Shown in pieces: positions 55,642 through 64,000 of a DNA stretch of 64,000 nt (positions within the stretch are counted from its first letter, which is position 1; each line of letters begins with the position of its first letter). Origin of the DNA: Bartonella rattimassiliensis 15908 (GTDB taxonomy: Bacteria; Pseudomonadota; Alphaproteobacteria; Rhizobiales; Rhizobiaceae); assembly GCF_000278215.1 (NCBI RefSeq), contig NZ_JH725068.1, positions 22,337 through 86,336 of the forward strand, given 5' to 3'. A program made the position numbers and the translations under genes. The notes under the pieces are model-generated. The model saw nothing but the letters and a program-made list of their open reading frames with translations. It made no database searches and was not told the origin of the DNA.

Positions 55642-56727
55642 ATGTATAATATTTATGTAGATATGGAGAATAGGCTGAAAGCTTCAAATAAAAAAATAAG
55701 TAATGCCATTGAAAAGGCTGATGCTTCAAAACAAGCAAACGCTTCAGATACAAGGCAAGTTGTTTTGATTTTTGAAAATAATAAATATGCAAAAGTGGTT
55801 TTTGGTAAATTTGACGAAAATCTTACTTATATCGAAAAAAAACTTGGACTTCGTATTCATCCGCGTGGTAATGAAGTCTTAATCTATGGAAATATTTCTG
55901 TTATAAAACGTGCGCAGTATGTATTGCAGCAGCTTTATGAACGTGCAAAAACGCATCAAGAGCTCACTTTATCAGATATAAAAGGAGCGATTGCTATGAC
56001 AAGTATACCCAAAAAACAAAAAGAAGGCATAATAACACACAAATCTGCAACGAAAAGTATACCAGTACGGTTGAGTACTCATAAAAAAATAATCTATGCA
56101 CGGACTCCAACACAAGATGCTTACATACGCGCTATGGAGCACACTGAACTTGTATTTGGTGTAGGACCAGCAGGAACAGGCAAAACGTATCTTGCTGTTG
56201 CTCATGCTGCAATGCTGCTAGAACGTGGTATCATTGAGCGAATTGTTCTCTCACGTCCTGCTGTTGAAGCTGGAGAACATCTTGGTTTTCTTCCCGGTGA
56301 TCTCAAAGAAAAAGTTGACCCATATTTGCGACCACTTTATGATGCCCTTTATGATATGATGCCCGCTGAAAAAATAGAACGCACTTTAGCTTCTGGTGTC
56401 ATAGAGATTGCGCCTCTTGCCTTTATGCGCGGGCGAACACTTGCCCATGCTGCTATTATTCTTGATGAAGCACAGAATACCACGCCTATGCAAATGAAGA
56501 TGTTCCTCACACGTATTGGAGAAGGAACTCGTATGATTGTTACCGGTGATGTAAGCCAAATTGATTTGCCTACAGGGCAAAAATCAGGTCTTATTGAAGC
56601 AATTCGCATTCTTTCAAATGTAGAAAATATTGCAATTGTGCATTTTGATGAAAAAGATGTTGTACGCCACCCACTTGTTACTGCTATCGTTCGCGCTTAT
56701 GATCATGATTCTGAAATGCAAAATTAA
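55642..56727 (+). CDS. phoH: PhoH-like ATPase
   Basis: A 361-residue protein. An N-terminal KH-like segment (about 45-110) precedes the ATPase core: Walker A GPAGTGKTYLAVAHAA and Walker B IILDEAQNTTPMQMKMF. VTGDVSQIDLPTGQKSGL is the third conserved block. By association with YbeY, PhoH is thought to act in RNA or ribosome maintenance. The ATG at 55642 is used; one at 55663 is an alternative. Confidence 0.92.
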   Translation: MYNIYVDMENRLKASNKKISNAIEKADASKQANASDTRQVVLIFENNKYAKVVFGKFDENLTYIEKKLGLRIHPRGNEVLIYGNISVIKRAQYVLQQLYERAKTHQELTLSDIKGAIAMTSIPKKQKEGIITHKSATKSIPVRLSTHKKIIYARTPTQDAYIRAMEHTELVFGVGPAGTGKTYLAVAHAAMLLERGIIERIVLSRPAVEAGEHLGFLPGDLKEKVDPYLRPLYDALYDMMPAEKIERTLASGVIEIAPLAFMRGRTLAHAAIILDEAQNTTPMQMKMFLTRIGEGTRMIVTGDVSQIDLPTGQKSGLIEAIRILSNVENIAIVHFDEKDVVRHPLVTAIVRAYDHDSEMQN

Positions 56728-56774
56728 AAAAAATCACCCGCATGCTATACATTAAAAAATAAATTTGATTCATC

Positions 56775-57266
56775 ATGATTATTATTGATATAATGATTAA
56801 AAGCGTGGGGTGGAATGATGAGGAAATGCTTTATAATATCACTGAAAAAGCATTAACGACAGTAATGCATCATGTTTCATTGGAAAATGTTGTAAGCGAG
56901 ATTAGCTTGCTTTTTACGGATGATGAACATATGGCACAAATCAATGCACAATGGCGCAATCAAAATAAATCCACCAATGTATTATCCTTTCCTGCTTTTC
57001 CACTTAAAGTTGGAGATTCCCCTGGCCCCATACTGGGTGATATTATTATTGCGCGAGAAACTGTTGTTCTCGAAGCAGAGAAAGAAGGAAAAACATTTCA
57101 AGACCATTTAACGCATATGATTGTTCATGGTATCTTGCATCTACTTGGTTATGACCATGAAACCGATGATGAAGCACATCAAATGGAAACACTCGAAAAA
57201 GAAATTCTTCAAAAGCTTTCCATAAAAGATCCTTACGCTGAATTGTCTATAAATGAAAAAAATTAG
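56775..57266 (+). CDS. ybeY: Endoribonuclease YbeY
   Basis: A 163-residue metalloprotein. [15 protein letters not shown] carries the three zinc-binding His residues, and [12 protein letters not shown] is the conserved segment before it. It helps 16S rRNA 3'-end maturation and 70S quality control. It follows phoH by 47 bp. The start could also be the ATG at 56793. Confidence 0.93.
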   Translation: MIIIDIMIKSVGWNDEEMLYNITEKALTTVMHHVSLENVVSEISLLFTDDEHMAQINAQWRNQNKSTNVLSFPAFPLKVGDSPGPILGDIIIARETVVLEAEKEGKTFQDHLTHMIVHGILHLLGYDHETDDEAHQMETLEKEILQKLSIKDPYAELSINEKN

Positions 57267-57350
57267 CTTTTAAAACTAATATTACGAGCATATCATTTAA
57301 AGCCTCTTATTCATCTATTATAAAAAGAAAGTTTAGAAGATTTCAAAACC

Positions 57351-58376
57351 ATGGCAAACAAAATAAATGCGCAAAATAATAATCAAACATCTTCTAATAA
57401 TGAAAAAAATCCTTCTCAACAGACGAATCATACAGAAAAATATTCCCTGATGAATCATTTGTTTTCATTCTTACGTGGTCGTAATTGTGCATCTACATCA
57501 CTGCGCGATGATCTTACCGTTGCACTCACGACTGAAAATGAAAAAGATACCACCCTCTTTTCACCTGAAGAACGTACTATGTTGCATAATATTTTACGCT
57601 TACGTGAAGCACGCGTAGATGATGTTATGATACCCCGTTCTGAAATCGAAGCATTAGAAATAAACACCTCGCTTGGAGAAGCGCTTAAATGTTTTGCAAA
57701 AATTGGCCATTCTCGCGTACCCGTTTATGCTGAAACTTTAGATGATCCGCGTGGCATGATTCATATCCGTGATATACTTAATTATATGACTCGCTTTATT
57801 ATCAACCCAACAGAAACCGAACAGAAATCCGATTTGCTTCAATTAAATCATACAGATTTGCATACTCCAATCGGTGAATTGGATCTGATCCGAACCGTTC
57901 TCTTTGTTCCTAGCTCTATGCTTGCAAGCAAATTGTTAACACGGATGCAAACCACACGAACACAAATGGCTTTAGTTATTGATGAATATGGGGGAACAGA
58001 TGGTCTCGTCTCAATGGAGGATATTGTTGAATTAGTCGTTGGTGATATTGAAGATGAACATGATAATGTCGACAACGCGATCGTACGTGAACCCAACAAT
58101 AAATGGCTCGTTGATGCTAGAACTGAACTAGAAGATGTGGAGAAAGCTCTGGGACCTGATTTTATCGTAGGGGAATATGGTGATGATGTTGATACTATTG
58201 GTGGTTTGATTGTCTCCATTCTTGATCGCATTCCTGCAAAAGGTGAAATTGTCGAAGCTGTCCCGGGCTACAGATTTCGTATTTTAGAAGCTGATAAACG
58301 CCGGATTAAGAGGTTGCGCATTTTTCGCATTCCAGAAAAAGAGAATTTTGAGAACAATGCTACCTCTAAAGAATAG
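57351..58376 (+). CDS. corC: CorC/TlyC-family CBS-domain protein
   Basis: A 341-residue protein with no membrane segment. Two CBS domains span about 85-225 (DVMIPRSEIEALEIN, then ALVIDEYGGTDGLVSMEDIV), and a CorC_HlyC domain about 240-330 (GPDFIVGEYGDDVDTIGGLI). It belongs to the CorC/TlyC group, some of which were called haemolysins; roles in divalent-cation efflux and adjacency to lnt are known. Its end overlaps lnt by 20 bp. Confidence 0.88.
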   Translation: MANKINAQNNNQTSSNNEKNPSQQTNHTEKYSLMNHLFSFLRGRNCASTSLRDDLTVALTTENEKDTTLFSPEERTMLHNILRLREARVDDVMIPRSEIEALEINTSLGEALKCFAKIGHSRVPVYAETLDDPRGMIHIRDILNYMTRFIINPTETEQKSDLLQLNHTDLHTPIGELDLIRTVLFVPSSMLASKLLTRMQTTRTQMALVIDEYGGTDGLVSMEDIVELVVGDIEDEHDNVDNAIVREPNNKWLVDARTELEDVEKALGPDFIVGEYGDDVDTIGGLIVSILDRIPAKGEIVEAVPGYRFRILEADKRRIKRLRIFRIPEKENFENNATSKE

Positions 58377-59973
58377 TCAAGTGTTTTTAAACAGTTTCAT
58401 TGCTTTTTTGTTTTCTGTTACCAGATGGAAGCGGCAAGCACTAATTTTTCTATGTGGTGCTTTTACTTCCTTTGCACTTCCACCCTTTTATTTAACGCCT
58501 CTTTGCTTTTTAACTTTTCCCATCTTTATTGTTTTACTGGATTCAATACAAAACATCAAAAACAATAAAAAAAAATTTTTTACCTTCGCTTTAAGCTGTG
58601 GAATCTTTGGTTTTAGTTATTTTATTTGCGGCCTTTGGTGGCTATGCAATGCTTTCTTGACAGATCTAGATTCTTTTGGTTGGGCAATACCATTAGCTAT
58701 TTTAGTTCCTCCACTCTACCTTTCTCTTTATTGGTTTTGTTCTGGTTTTATTGTCGGTTTGTTATGGACAAAAGGAATAGCGCGCTTTTTTGCTTTAGCC
58801 TTTGCATTAGGATTAGCCGAGTGGTTACGTGCGTTCTTATTCACAGGATTTCCATGGAATTCTCTTGGCTATACAGCTATGCCAACCCCTATGTTCATGC
58901 AATCTGATGCAATCGTGGGACTTTACGGAATGAATATTCTTGCTGTTTTAGTCTACAGTTTACCCACTGTTTTATTAACGGATGAAAAAAAGAAGTTAGC
59001 ACTTTTTCTTTGCTTATCCCTTATATTAATTCACAGTGGTTTTGGATTTTACCGTCTCCATACTATAGAAAATACAGCTGAAGATCAAAAAAAAACTTAT
59101 TGGGTGCGTATTATTCAACCTTCTATCCAACAAAATGTAAAATTACGCAATAATACACGAGAAGCCATGTTGGAAGCGCATATGAATCTGAGTGCAATAC
59201 CAACAACCGATAAAAATCCAGAACCTGATTTTATCGTATGGCCTGAAGCATCCGTTCCTTACCTTCTCTACGATAAATCATCTATTTCCATGCACATTGC
59301 TTCTCTTTTAAAACCTAAACAATGGGCTATGATAGGAGCGGTGCGCGTTAGTAATGATCCACCTTACTCTCAAATACAATATTTTAATACAATTGCAGTT
59401 ATTAACGCTCAAGGTAATATTTTAAACACTTCCGATAAACTTCATTTAGTCCCTTTTGGTGAGTATCTTCCCTATCAGAATTTATTAAAAAAAATTGGAT
59501 TGCGTATCCTCGCTGATAATATTGGTGGATATAGCGCTGCACATGTACGCAAAACTGTCACAATGCCAAACGGATTTTCTTATCTACCCTTGATTTGTTA
59601 TGAAGCAATATTTCCCCATGAAATGACTTTTAAAGGTGCCCCGCCTCAAGCAATCATTAATGTTACAAATGACGCATGGTTCGGTGTAACACCAGGCCCT
59701 TATCAACACCTTCAACAAGCACAGCTTCGTGCCGTTGAACTAGGAATCCCCCTCATACGAGCAGCCAATAATGGAATATCAGCTGTTATTGATTCTTATG
59801 GACGAATCGTTGTAGCCCTTGCACAAAATACTGTGGGTATTATTGATTCACAAATTCCATCACCTATTACCCCTATAGGAAGCAATGAATACAGAACTTT
59901 CTCTACTTTTATCTTATTCATCCTTATGCTATTGTGTCGTATTGGTTTTGGTTTTACAAAACAGCTTAAATGA
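58357..59973 (+). CDS. lnt: Apolipoprotein N-acyltransferase
   Basis: A 538-residue membrane enzyme. About six to eight membrane segments precede a nitrilase-type domain from about 255. The catalytic residues are visible in WPEASVPYLLYD (Glu), KLHLVPFGEYLPY (Lys) and LICYEAIFPHE (Cys). It adds the third acyl chain to lipoproteins such as those at 14767 and 31825. ATG 58357 is used rather than the TTG at 58348. Confidence 0.94.
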   Translation: MLPLKNSQVFLNSFIAFLFSVTRWKRQALIFLCGAFTSFALPPFYLTPLCFLTFPIFIVLLDSIQNIKNNKKKFFTFALSCGIFGFSYFICGLWWLCNAFLTDLDSFGWAIPLAILVPPLYLSLYWFCSGFIVGLLWTKGIARFFALAFALGLAEWLRAFLFTGFPWNSLGYTAMPTPMFMQSDAIVGLYGMNILAVLVYSLPTVLLTDEKKKLALFLCLSLILIHSGFGFYRLHTIENTAEDQKKTYWVRIIQPSIQQNVKLRNNTREAMLEAHMNLSAIPTTDKNPEPDFIVWPEASVPYLLYDKSSISMHIASLLKPKQWAMIGAVRVSNDPPYSQIQYFNTIAVINAQGNILNTSDKLHLVPFGEYLPYQNLLKKIGLRILADNIGGYSAAHVRKTVTMPNGFSYLPLICYEAIFPHEMTFKGAPPQAIINVTNDAWFGVTPGPYQHLQQAQLRAVELGIPLIRAANNGISAVIDSYGRIVVALAQNTVGIIDSQIPSPITPIGSNEYRTFSTFILFILMLLCRIGFGFTKQLK

Positions 59974-60122
59974 TTCAAGTGCCCTTTGTATGGTATTATG
60001 TTGCGTGTACCAGTAATATTGGGAAAAAATATTACATATTATTTTAATTATATGATAAACCAGCTTCGCATAAATCTGATGTTGGTTTAAAAGAAAAGTG
60101 CTGGAAATTAAAGAGTTGCATT

Positions 60123-60536
60123 ATGACCGAAACTAGAAAAAAACCTGACCCTATAGATATCTATGTTGGAACTCGTATTCGTTTACGTCGTAATATTTTA
60201 GGACTTACTCAAGAAAAACTAGGTGAAAAATTAGGCATTACTTTTCAGCAAATCCAAAAATATGAAAAAGGAACAAATCGTATTGGTGCCAGTCGTCTTC
60301 AAGCGATAGCAGAGATTATGGATGTTCCTGTTTCTTACTTTTTTGATAAAGGTCTCACCTCTCAACAAGTAGAGGGTTTTGCTGAAAATGAGCACAATTT
60401 TATGGACTTTTGTTCTAGCAGCGAAGGTATACAACTCATGCGAGCTTTTACAAATATATCTGATGCTAAAGTACGTCGAAAAATCATTGACTTAGCAAAA
60501 GCACTTTCTGAGGAAGATTTGACAGATAAGCTATAA
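60123..60536 (+). CDS. XRE-family transcriptional regulator (PraR-like)
   Basis: A 137-residue regulator. Residues 12-70 hold an HTH (VGTRIRLRRNILGLTQEKLG, then ITFQQIQKYEKGTNRIGASR); the rest (FMDFCSSSEGIQLMRAFTNI then AKVRRKIIDLAKAL) is a conserved tail. The lnt-XRE-metK order recurs in Rhizobiales, where homologues of the PraR group act as repressors. The function here is inferred from that position. It is chromosomal and not part of the prophage. Confidence 0.85.
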   Translation: MTETRKKPDPIDIYVGTRIRLRRNILGLTQEKLGEKLGITFQQIQKYEKGTNRIGASRLQAIAEIMDVPVSYFFDKGLTSQQVEGFAENEHNFMDFCSSSEGIQLMRAFTNISDAKVRRKIIDLAKALSEEDLTDKL

Positions 60537-60667
60537 AATCAAAATTATATTTTTTCTCTCTTGTTCATATAAATTTGAATTGATGATTTGCTCTGAAATT
60601 GGCAAACCTTAGCAACTTTAGTAGGCAATTAATTGAATTATTGGTTTTCTTTTTTAAAGGAGTTCCT

Positions 60668-61936
60668 ATGCCGCATCAAGATTATCTTTTTACGAGCGAA
60701 TCGGTATCGGAAGGGCATCCTGATAAGATTTGTGATCGTATTTCCGATGAAATCGTTGATATGATCTATAAAGAAGCGCAAAAAACTGGTACTGATCCTT
60801 GGTTAATTCGTGTTGCTTGTGAAACTCTCGTCAGTGTAAACCGTGTTGTTATTGCTGGTGAAGTGCGTGTTCCCGATACGCTCTTAAAAAAAAATAAAAA
60901 TAAAGAATTTATCTATGATAAAACTGGCTTTCCACTTATTAATCCTACGCGCTTTCGTACAGTAGCACGCCGTGCTATTCGTGCCATTGGTTATGAACAA
61001 GCAGGCTTTCATTGGAAAACTGTTAAAATTGATGTTCTATTGCGTCCTCAATCAACTGACATTGCAAGAGGTGTTGATAATGCTACAGATCGACATGGAG
61101 AAGAAGGAGCAGGTGATCAAGGCATCATGTTTGGATATGCTTGCCGTGAAACACCTGATCTCATGCCTGCGCCAATTTATTATGCACATAAAATTCTCAA
61201 ACTTCTTGCCGTAGCCCGTCATAAAGGAGAAGGAGAAACTGGAAAATTAGGACCAGATGCTAAAAGCCAAATAACTATACGCTATAAAAATGGGAAACCT
61301 ATAGAAGTAACATCCATCGTTCTTTCAACACAGCACCTTGATGAAAGTTGGGATTCTAATAAAGTACATACCGTGGTTGAGCCTTACATTCGCCAAGCTT
61401 TACATGACATTCCTATTTCTGCTCAATGCAGTTGGTATATAAATCCAACAGGAAGATTTGTCATTGGTGGTCCTCAAAGTGATGCCGGATTAACGGGACG
61501 CAAAATTATCGTAGATACTTACGGAGGCGCAGCCCCCCATGGAGGCGGTGCTTTCTCAGGAAAAGATACGACAAAAGTTGACCGTTCCGCAGCATATGCG
61601 GCACGCTATCTGGCTAAAAATATTGTTGCTGCTCATTTAGCAGAGCGATGCACCATTCAGCTCTCCTATGCAATTGGTATTGCACAACCTTTATCTATTT
61701 ATCTTAATCTTCATGGAACAGGAAAAGTTGATGAAAAGGTTATTGAAGCAGCCATTCGTAAAATAATGGACCTTTCCCCTACTGGAATTCGAAAACATCT
61801 TGACCTTAATAAACCGATCTATACAAAAACAGCTGCTTACGGTCATTTTGGACGAAAACCAAAACATGATGGTTCGTTTTCGTGGGAAAAAACTGATCTC
61901 GTGGAAACACTTCAAACGATGATTCAAGTCACATGA
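60668..61936 (+). CDS. metK: S-adenosylmethionine synthetase
   Basis: A 422-residue enzyme. [33 protein letters not shown] and [19 protein letters not shown] are the MetK signatures for ATP, metal and phosphate binding. AAAGGAGTTCCT before the ATG at 60668 sets the start; the longer reading from TTG 60599 is rejected. It makes SAM, the cofactor of rsmD, miaB and trmB enzymes in this window. No SAM riboswitch was recognised in its 130-bp leader. Confidence 0.96.
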   Translation: MPHQDYLFTSESVSEGHPDKICDRISDEIVDMIYKEAQKTGTDPWLIRVACETLVSVNRVVIAGEVRVPDTLLKKNKNKEFIYDKTGFPLINPTRFRTVARRAIRAIGYEQAGFHWKTVKIDVLLRPQSTDIARGVDNATDRHGEEGAGDQGIMFGYACRETPDLMPAPIYYAHKILKLLAVARHKGEGETGKLGPDAKSQITIRYKNGKPIEVTSIVLSTQHLDESWDSNKVHTVVEPYIRQALHDIPISAQCSWYINPTGRFVIGGPQSDAGLTGRKIIVDTYGGAAPHGGGAFSGKDTTKVDRSAAYAARYLAKNIVAAHLAERCTIQLSYAIGIAQPLSIYLNLHGTGKVDEKVIEAAIRKIMDLSPTGIRKHLDLNKPIYTKTAAYGHFGRKPKHDGSFSWEKTDLVETLQTMIQVT

Positions 61937-62634
61937 TTAAATATAATACGCGCAAGAATGAAGCTTTTTTTGGACGCAGACAAGGAAAACAGCTACGAAA
62001 CAGTCAACTTACGCGTATGAAAATGCTCCTCCCAAATTTTAATATTGATTTAAATGTCCCTCCTCCTTCAAACCTTACATCTTTATTTTCGAGCAAAGTA
62101 AAAGAAATTCGACTTGAAATCGGCTTTGGAAGCGGTGAACATTTACTCCATGAAATGGAAAATTTTCCACAAACCGGTTTTATCGGAATCGAGCCTTTTA
62201 TCAATGGCATGGCAAAAATATTGTTGTATCTTGAACAATATAAACACTATCAAAATCATCTTCGTCTTTATAATGATGATGCTACACACTTACTTGATTG
62301 GCTTCCCGATAATTCGCTTGATGGAATAGATCTCTTCTATCCTGACCCTTGGCCGAAAAAGAAACACTGGAAACGGCGTTTCATCAACATAAAAAACCTT
62401 AATCGTTTTGCTCGCGTTCTTAAAATGGGGAAAAAATTGCGCTTTGCTAGCGATATAGACAGTTATGTAAACTGGACCTTATACCATTGTGCACAACATG
62501 AACACTTTGAGTGGGCAGCAGAAAAACCTCAAGACTGGAGAAAACCTTATCCACTATGGAGAGGAACACGTTATGAAGCAAAAGCTTTCCGCGAAGGACG
62601 AACGCCAACCTATCTTACCTTTATCAAAAAATAA
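61933..62634 (+). CDS. trmB: tRNA (guanine46-N7)-methyltransferase TrmB
   Basis: A 233-residue SAM enzyme. [15 protein letters not shown] is motif I and [20 protein letters not shown] the TrmB signature for tRNA binding and catalysis. The N-terminal 40 residues are basic. Its ATG overlaps the metK stop by 4 bp (ATGA), so the supply of SAM and this methyltransferase are cotranslated. Confidence 0.95.
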   Translation: MIKYNTRKNEAFFGRRQGKQLRNSQLTRMKMLLPNFNIDLNVPPPSNLTSLFSSKVKEIRLEIGFGSGEHLLHEMENFPQTGFIGIEPFINGMAKILLYLEQYKHYQNHLRLYNDDATHLLDWLPDNSLDGIDLFYPDPWPKKKHWKRRFINIKNLNRFARVLKMGKKLRFASDIDSYVNWTLYHCAQHEHFEWAAEKPQDWRKPYPLWRGTRYEAKAFREGRTPTYLTFIKK

Positions 62635-62785
62635 ACAATTAAGTGCTTTTCTCATAAACAACTTGAAAAATTTTGAATTTAAGAGTATCTGTAGTTAAAT
62701 TCTTGGTCTTATGATGAAGAGTGGGTCTTTGGATCTGCTCTTTTTTAATATCATAAAACTGATGAAAATAACTTGGATAAAATGT

Positions 62786-63412
62786 ATGAACGAAACTGAG
62801 AAAATAAGCAAGCTTGATGAACCTCGCCTGTTTGAAGAAGATGGTATCGAAGCACAAGTTGCTTCTCTTGTCATACCAGTGCTTAAACCTTTAGGTTTTC
62901 GTTTGGTTCGTGTGAAACTTCTTGGGCAAAATGGTTTAACACTTCAAATTATGGTTGAACGCGCTGATGGTTCTATGACCGTAGAAGATTGCGAAATTGT
63001 TAGTCGGACTGTTTCTCCCCTTCTTGATGTGCAAAACGTTATTGAGCGCAAATATCATTTAGAAATCTCATCGCCTGGAATTGATCGTCCATTGGTGAGA
63101 AAATCTGATTTTTTTCATTGGCAAGGACATATTGCAAAAATTGAAACTAACATAACAATTGACGGGCGCCGAAAATTTCGTGGAGCACTTACAAATATCA
63201 CGCAAGACGGATTTGTTTTAAACACTGATAAAGCTGCCTATGGAGAAGCCATATCTACCCCTATTTCTTTTTGTGATATTATAAATGCGCATTTAGTGCT
63301 TACCGATGAACTCATTCGCGATGCTTTGAAAAAAAATAAAGATTTAAGTCAACAATTCATTCCCGAAAATAACCCTAACGACTCAATACAGACACTTAAT
63401 TTCGAAAAGTAA
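62786..63412 (+). CDS. rimP: Ribosome maturation factor RimP
   Basis: A 208-residue protein. VIPVLKPLGFRLVRVKLLGQ, MTVEDCEIVSRTVSPLLDV and EISSPGIDRPLVRKSDF match the RimP N-terminal domain; the SH3-like C-terminal domain follows to about 185. It supports 30S subunit assembly. ATG 62786 is the best match to family starts; ATGs at 62711 and 62762 would extend it. nusA follows after 50 bp, the usual order. Confidence 0.93.
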   Translation: MNETEKISKLDEPRLFEEDGIEAQVASLVIPVLKPLGFRLVRVKLLGQNGLTLQIMVERADGSMTVEDCEIVSRTVSPLLDVQNVIERKYHLEISSPGIDRPLVRKSDFFHWQGHIAKIETNITIDGRRKFRGALTNITQDGFVLNTDKAAYGEAISTPISFCDIINAHLVLTDELIRDALKKNKDLSQQFIPENNPNDSIQTLNFEK

Positions 63413-63462
63413 TAATATCACTGGGAAATACCCATCGTGTGGTACAAAGAAGGAGAAAATTG

Positions 63463-64000
63463 ATGGCTACAAGCGCTAACAGACTTGAGATTCTGCAAAT
63501 TGCAGATGCTGTTGCACGTGAAAAGTCAATCGATCGTGAAATTGTCATTTCTGCGATGGCTGATGCTATTCAAAAAGCAGCACGTTCTCGTTATGGTCAA
63601 GAAACCAATATCCGTGCTGAAATCAATTCTAAAACAGGCGAAATTAAATTACAGCGCTTGCTTAAAATTGTTGATGTCGTTGAAGACTATACAACGGAAA
63701 TTACTTTGTCCGATGCCCTCAAACGTCAAGCAGATGCAAAAATTGGTGATTTTTTTGCTGATCTTTTACCTCCTATGGATTTTGGACGTATCGCAGCACA
63801 ATCGGCTAAACAGGTCATTGTACAAAAAGTACGTGATGCAGAGCGTGATCAGCAATATGAAGAGTTCAAAAATAAAGTTGGGGAAATTATCTCTGGTACA
63901 GTAAAGCGTGTGGAATATGGTAATATTATCGTCGATCTAGGACGTGGTGAAGCTATTGTGCGCCGAGACGAATTAATTCCCCGTGAATCCTTCCGCTATG
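63463..64000 (+). CDS. nusA: Transcription factor NusA, 5' part (runs off the window)
   Basis: AAGGAG precedes an ATG at 63463 and the reading stays open to the window end (179 codons). It starts MATSANRLEILQIADAVARE and continues KSIDREIVISAMADAIQKAA, VGEIISGTVKRVEYGNIIVD and GEAIVRRDELIPRESFRY. These are the NusA N-terminal domain and the beginning of the S1 domain. NusA controls pausing, termination and antitermination. The 63485-63904 reading is a shadow in another frame. Confidence 0.95.
   Translation, partial: MATSANRLEILQIADAVAREKSIDREIVISAMADAIQKAARSRYGQETNIRAEINSKTGEIKLQRLLKIVDVVEDYTTEITLSDALKRQADAKIGDFFADLLPPMDFGRIAAQSAKQVIVQKVRDAERDQQYEEFKNKVGEIISGTVKRVEYGNIIVDLGRGEAIVRRDELIPRESFRY

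Noticed and set aside
60537-60667. Possible SAM-II type riboswitch before metK (a TTTGC/GCAAA hairpin and AGCAACTTTAG)
   Set aside because: Only a few positions fit the SAM-II consensus, and the order of the second stem and the GCTAAA element does not. It was not listed.
60599-60667. Upstream TTG extension of metK
   Set aside because: AAAGGAG directly before the ATG at 60668 and the family N-terminus support the shorter form.
63485-63904. A 139-codon ORF at the right end
   Set aside because: It is a frame shadow of nusA, which starts at 63463 and stays open to the window edge.

Overview
The window looks like a chromosomal segment of a Bartonella species (Alphaproteobacteria, Hyphomicrobiales). 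The evidence is the low-GC sequence with long AT-rich spacers, a cluster of Hbp/Omp31-type outer-membrane proteins, an NrnC-type DEDDy exonuclease, Rhizobiales gene orders (ffs-dnaX-ybaB-recR, tsaB-rimI-miaB-phoH-ybeY-corC-lnt-metK-trmB-rimP-nusA) and a large number of decaying genes. The genus call is inference from these features; no database was searched.

Region 1 (1-10.1 kb) is the early, recombination and immunity part of a lambdoid-type prophage. A leftward block carries two DUF1376-type replication proteins, a RuvC-like resolvase, a small membrane protein, a left-handed beta-helix protein fused to a dATP/dGTP diphosphohydrolase-like domain, and a Cro-like regulator. A divergent rightward block carries a small HTH repressor, a Rha-like protein, an AntA/AntB-KilAC antirepressor, a Bet/RecT annealing protein, a YqaJ exonuclease and a tyrosine integrase. 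Operator-like CGTAATACG sites sit in two divergent promoter regions. No structural or lysis genes are visible; the prophage continues beyond the left edge.

Region 2 (10.1-31.7 kb) holds rsmD, rluB, tadA, a lipoprotein gene and ileS, then three Hbp/Omp31-family porin genes. One of the three has about 300 extra residues that include a His/Gly-rich segment. After them come a small secreted protein, nrnC, an M20 peptidase, mutM and an M29 aminopeptidase. Region 3 (31.8-45 kb) holds a SleB-like hydrolase, the complete pstSCAB-phoU phosphate uptake operon, gshB, a MoeB/ThiF-like adenylyltransferase, a membrane-anchored cytochrome c, kdsB and pheA.

Region 4 (45-64 kb) starts with a small secreted protein gene and a gene-poor stretch. 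It then carries the SRP RNA with dnaX-ybaB-recR, a decayed YeiH-type transporter, an H-NS-like protein, and a long rightward housekeeping cluster (tsaB to nusA) for tRNA modification, ribosome maturation, lipoprotein acylation and S-adenosylmethionine synthesis. nusA runs off the right edge.

A recurring theme is decay. The gene-poor spacers contain at least seven degenerate copies of the 5' part of one P4-type integrase with its upstream leader, in both orientations. There are also degraded tail copies of the resident integrase and of the moeB-like gene, a porin tail fragment, and a pseudogenised transporter. Coordinates of degenerate remnants are approximate because they were aligned by eye.
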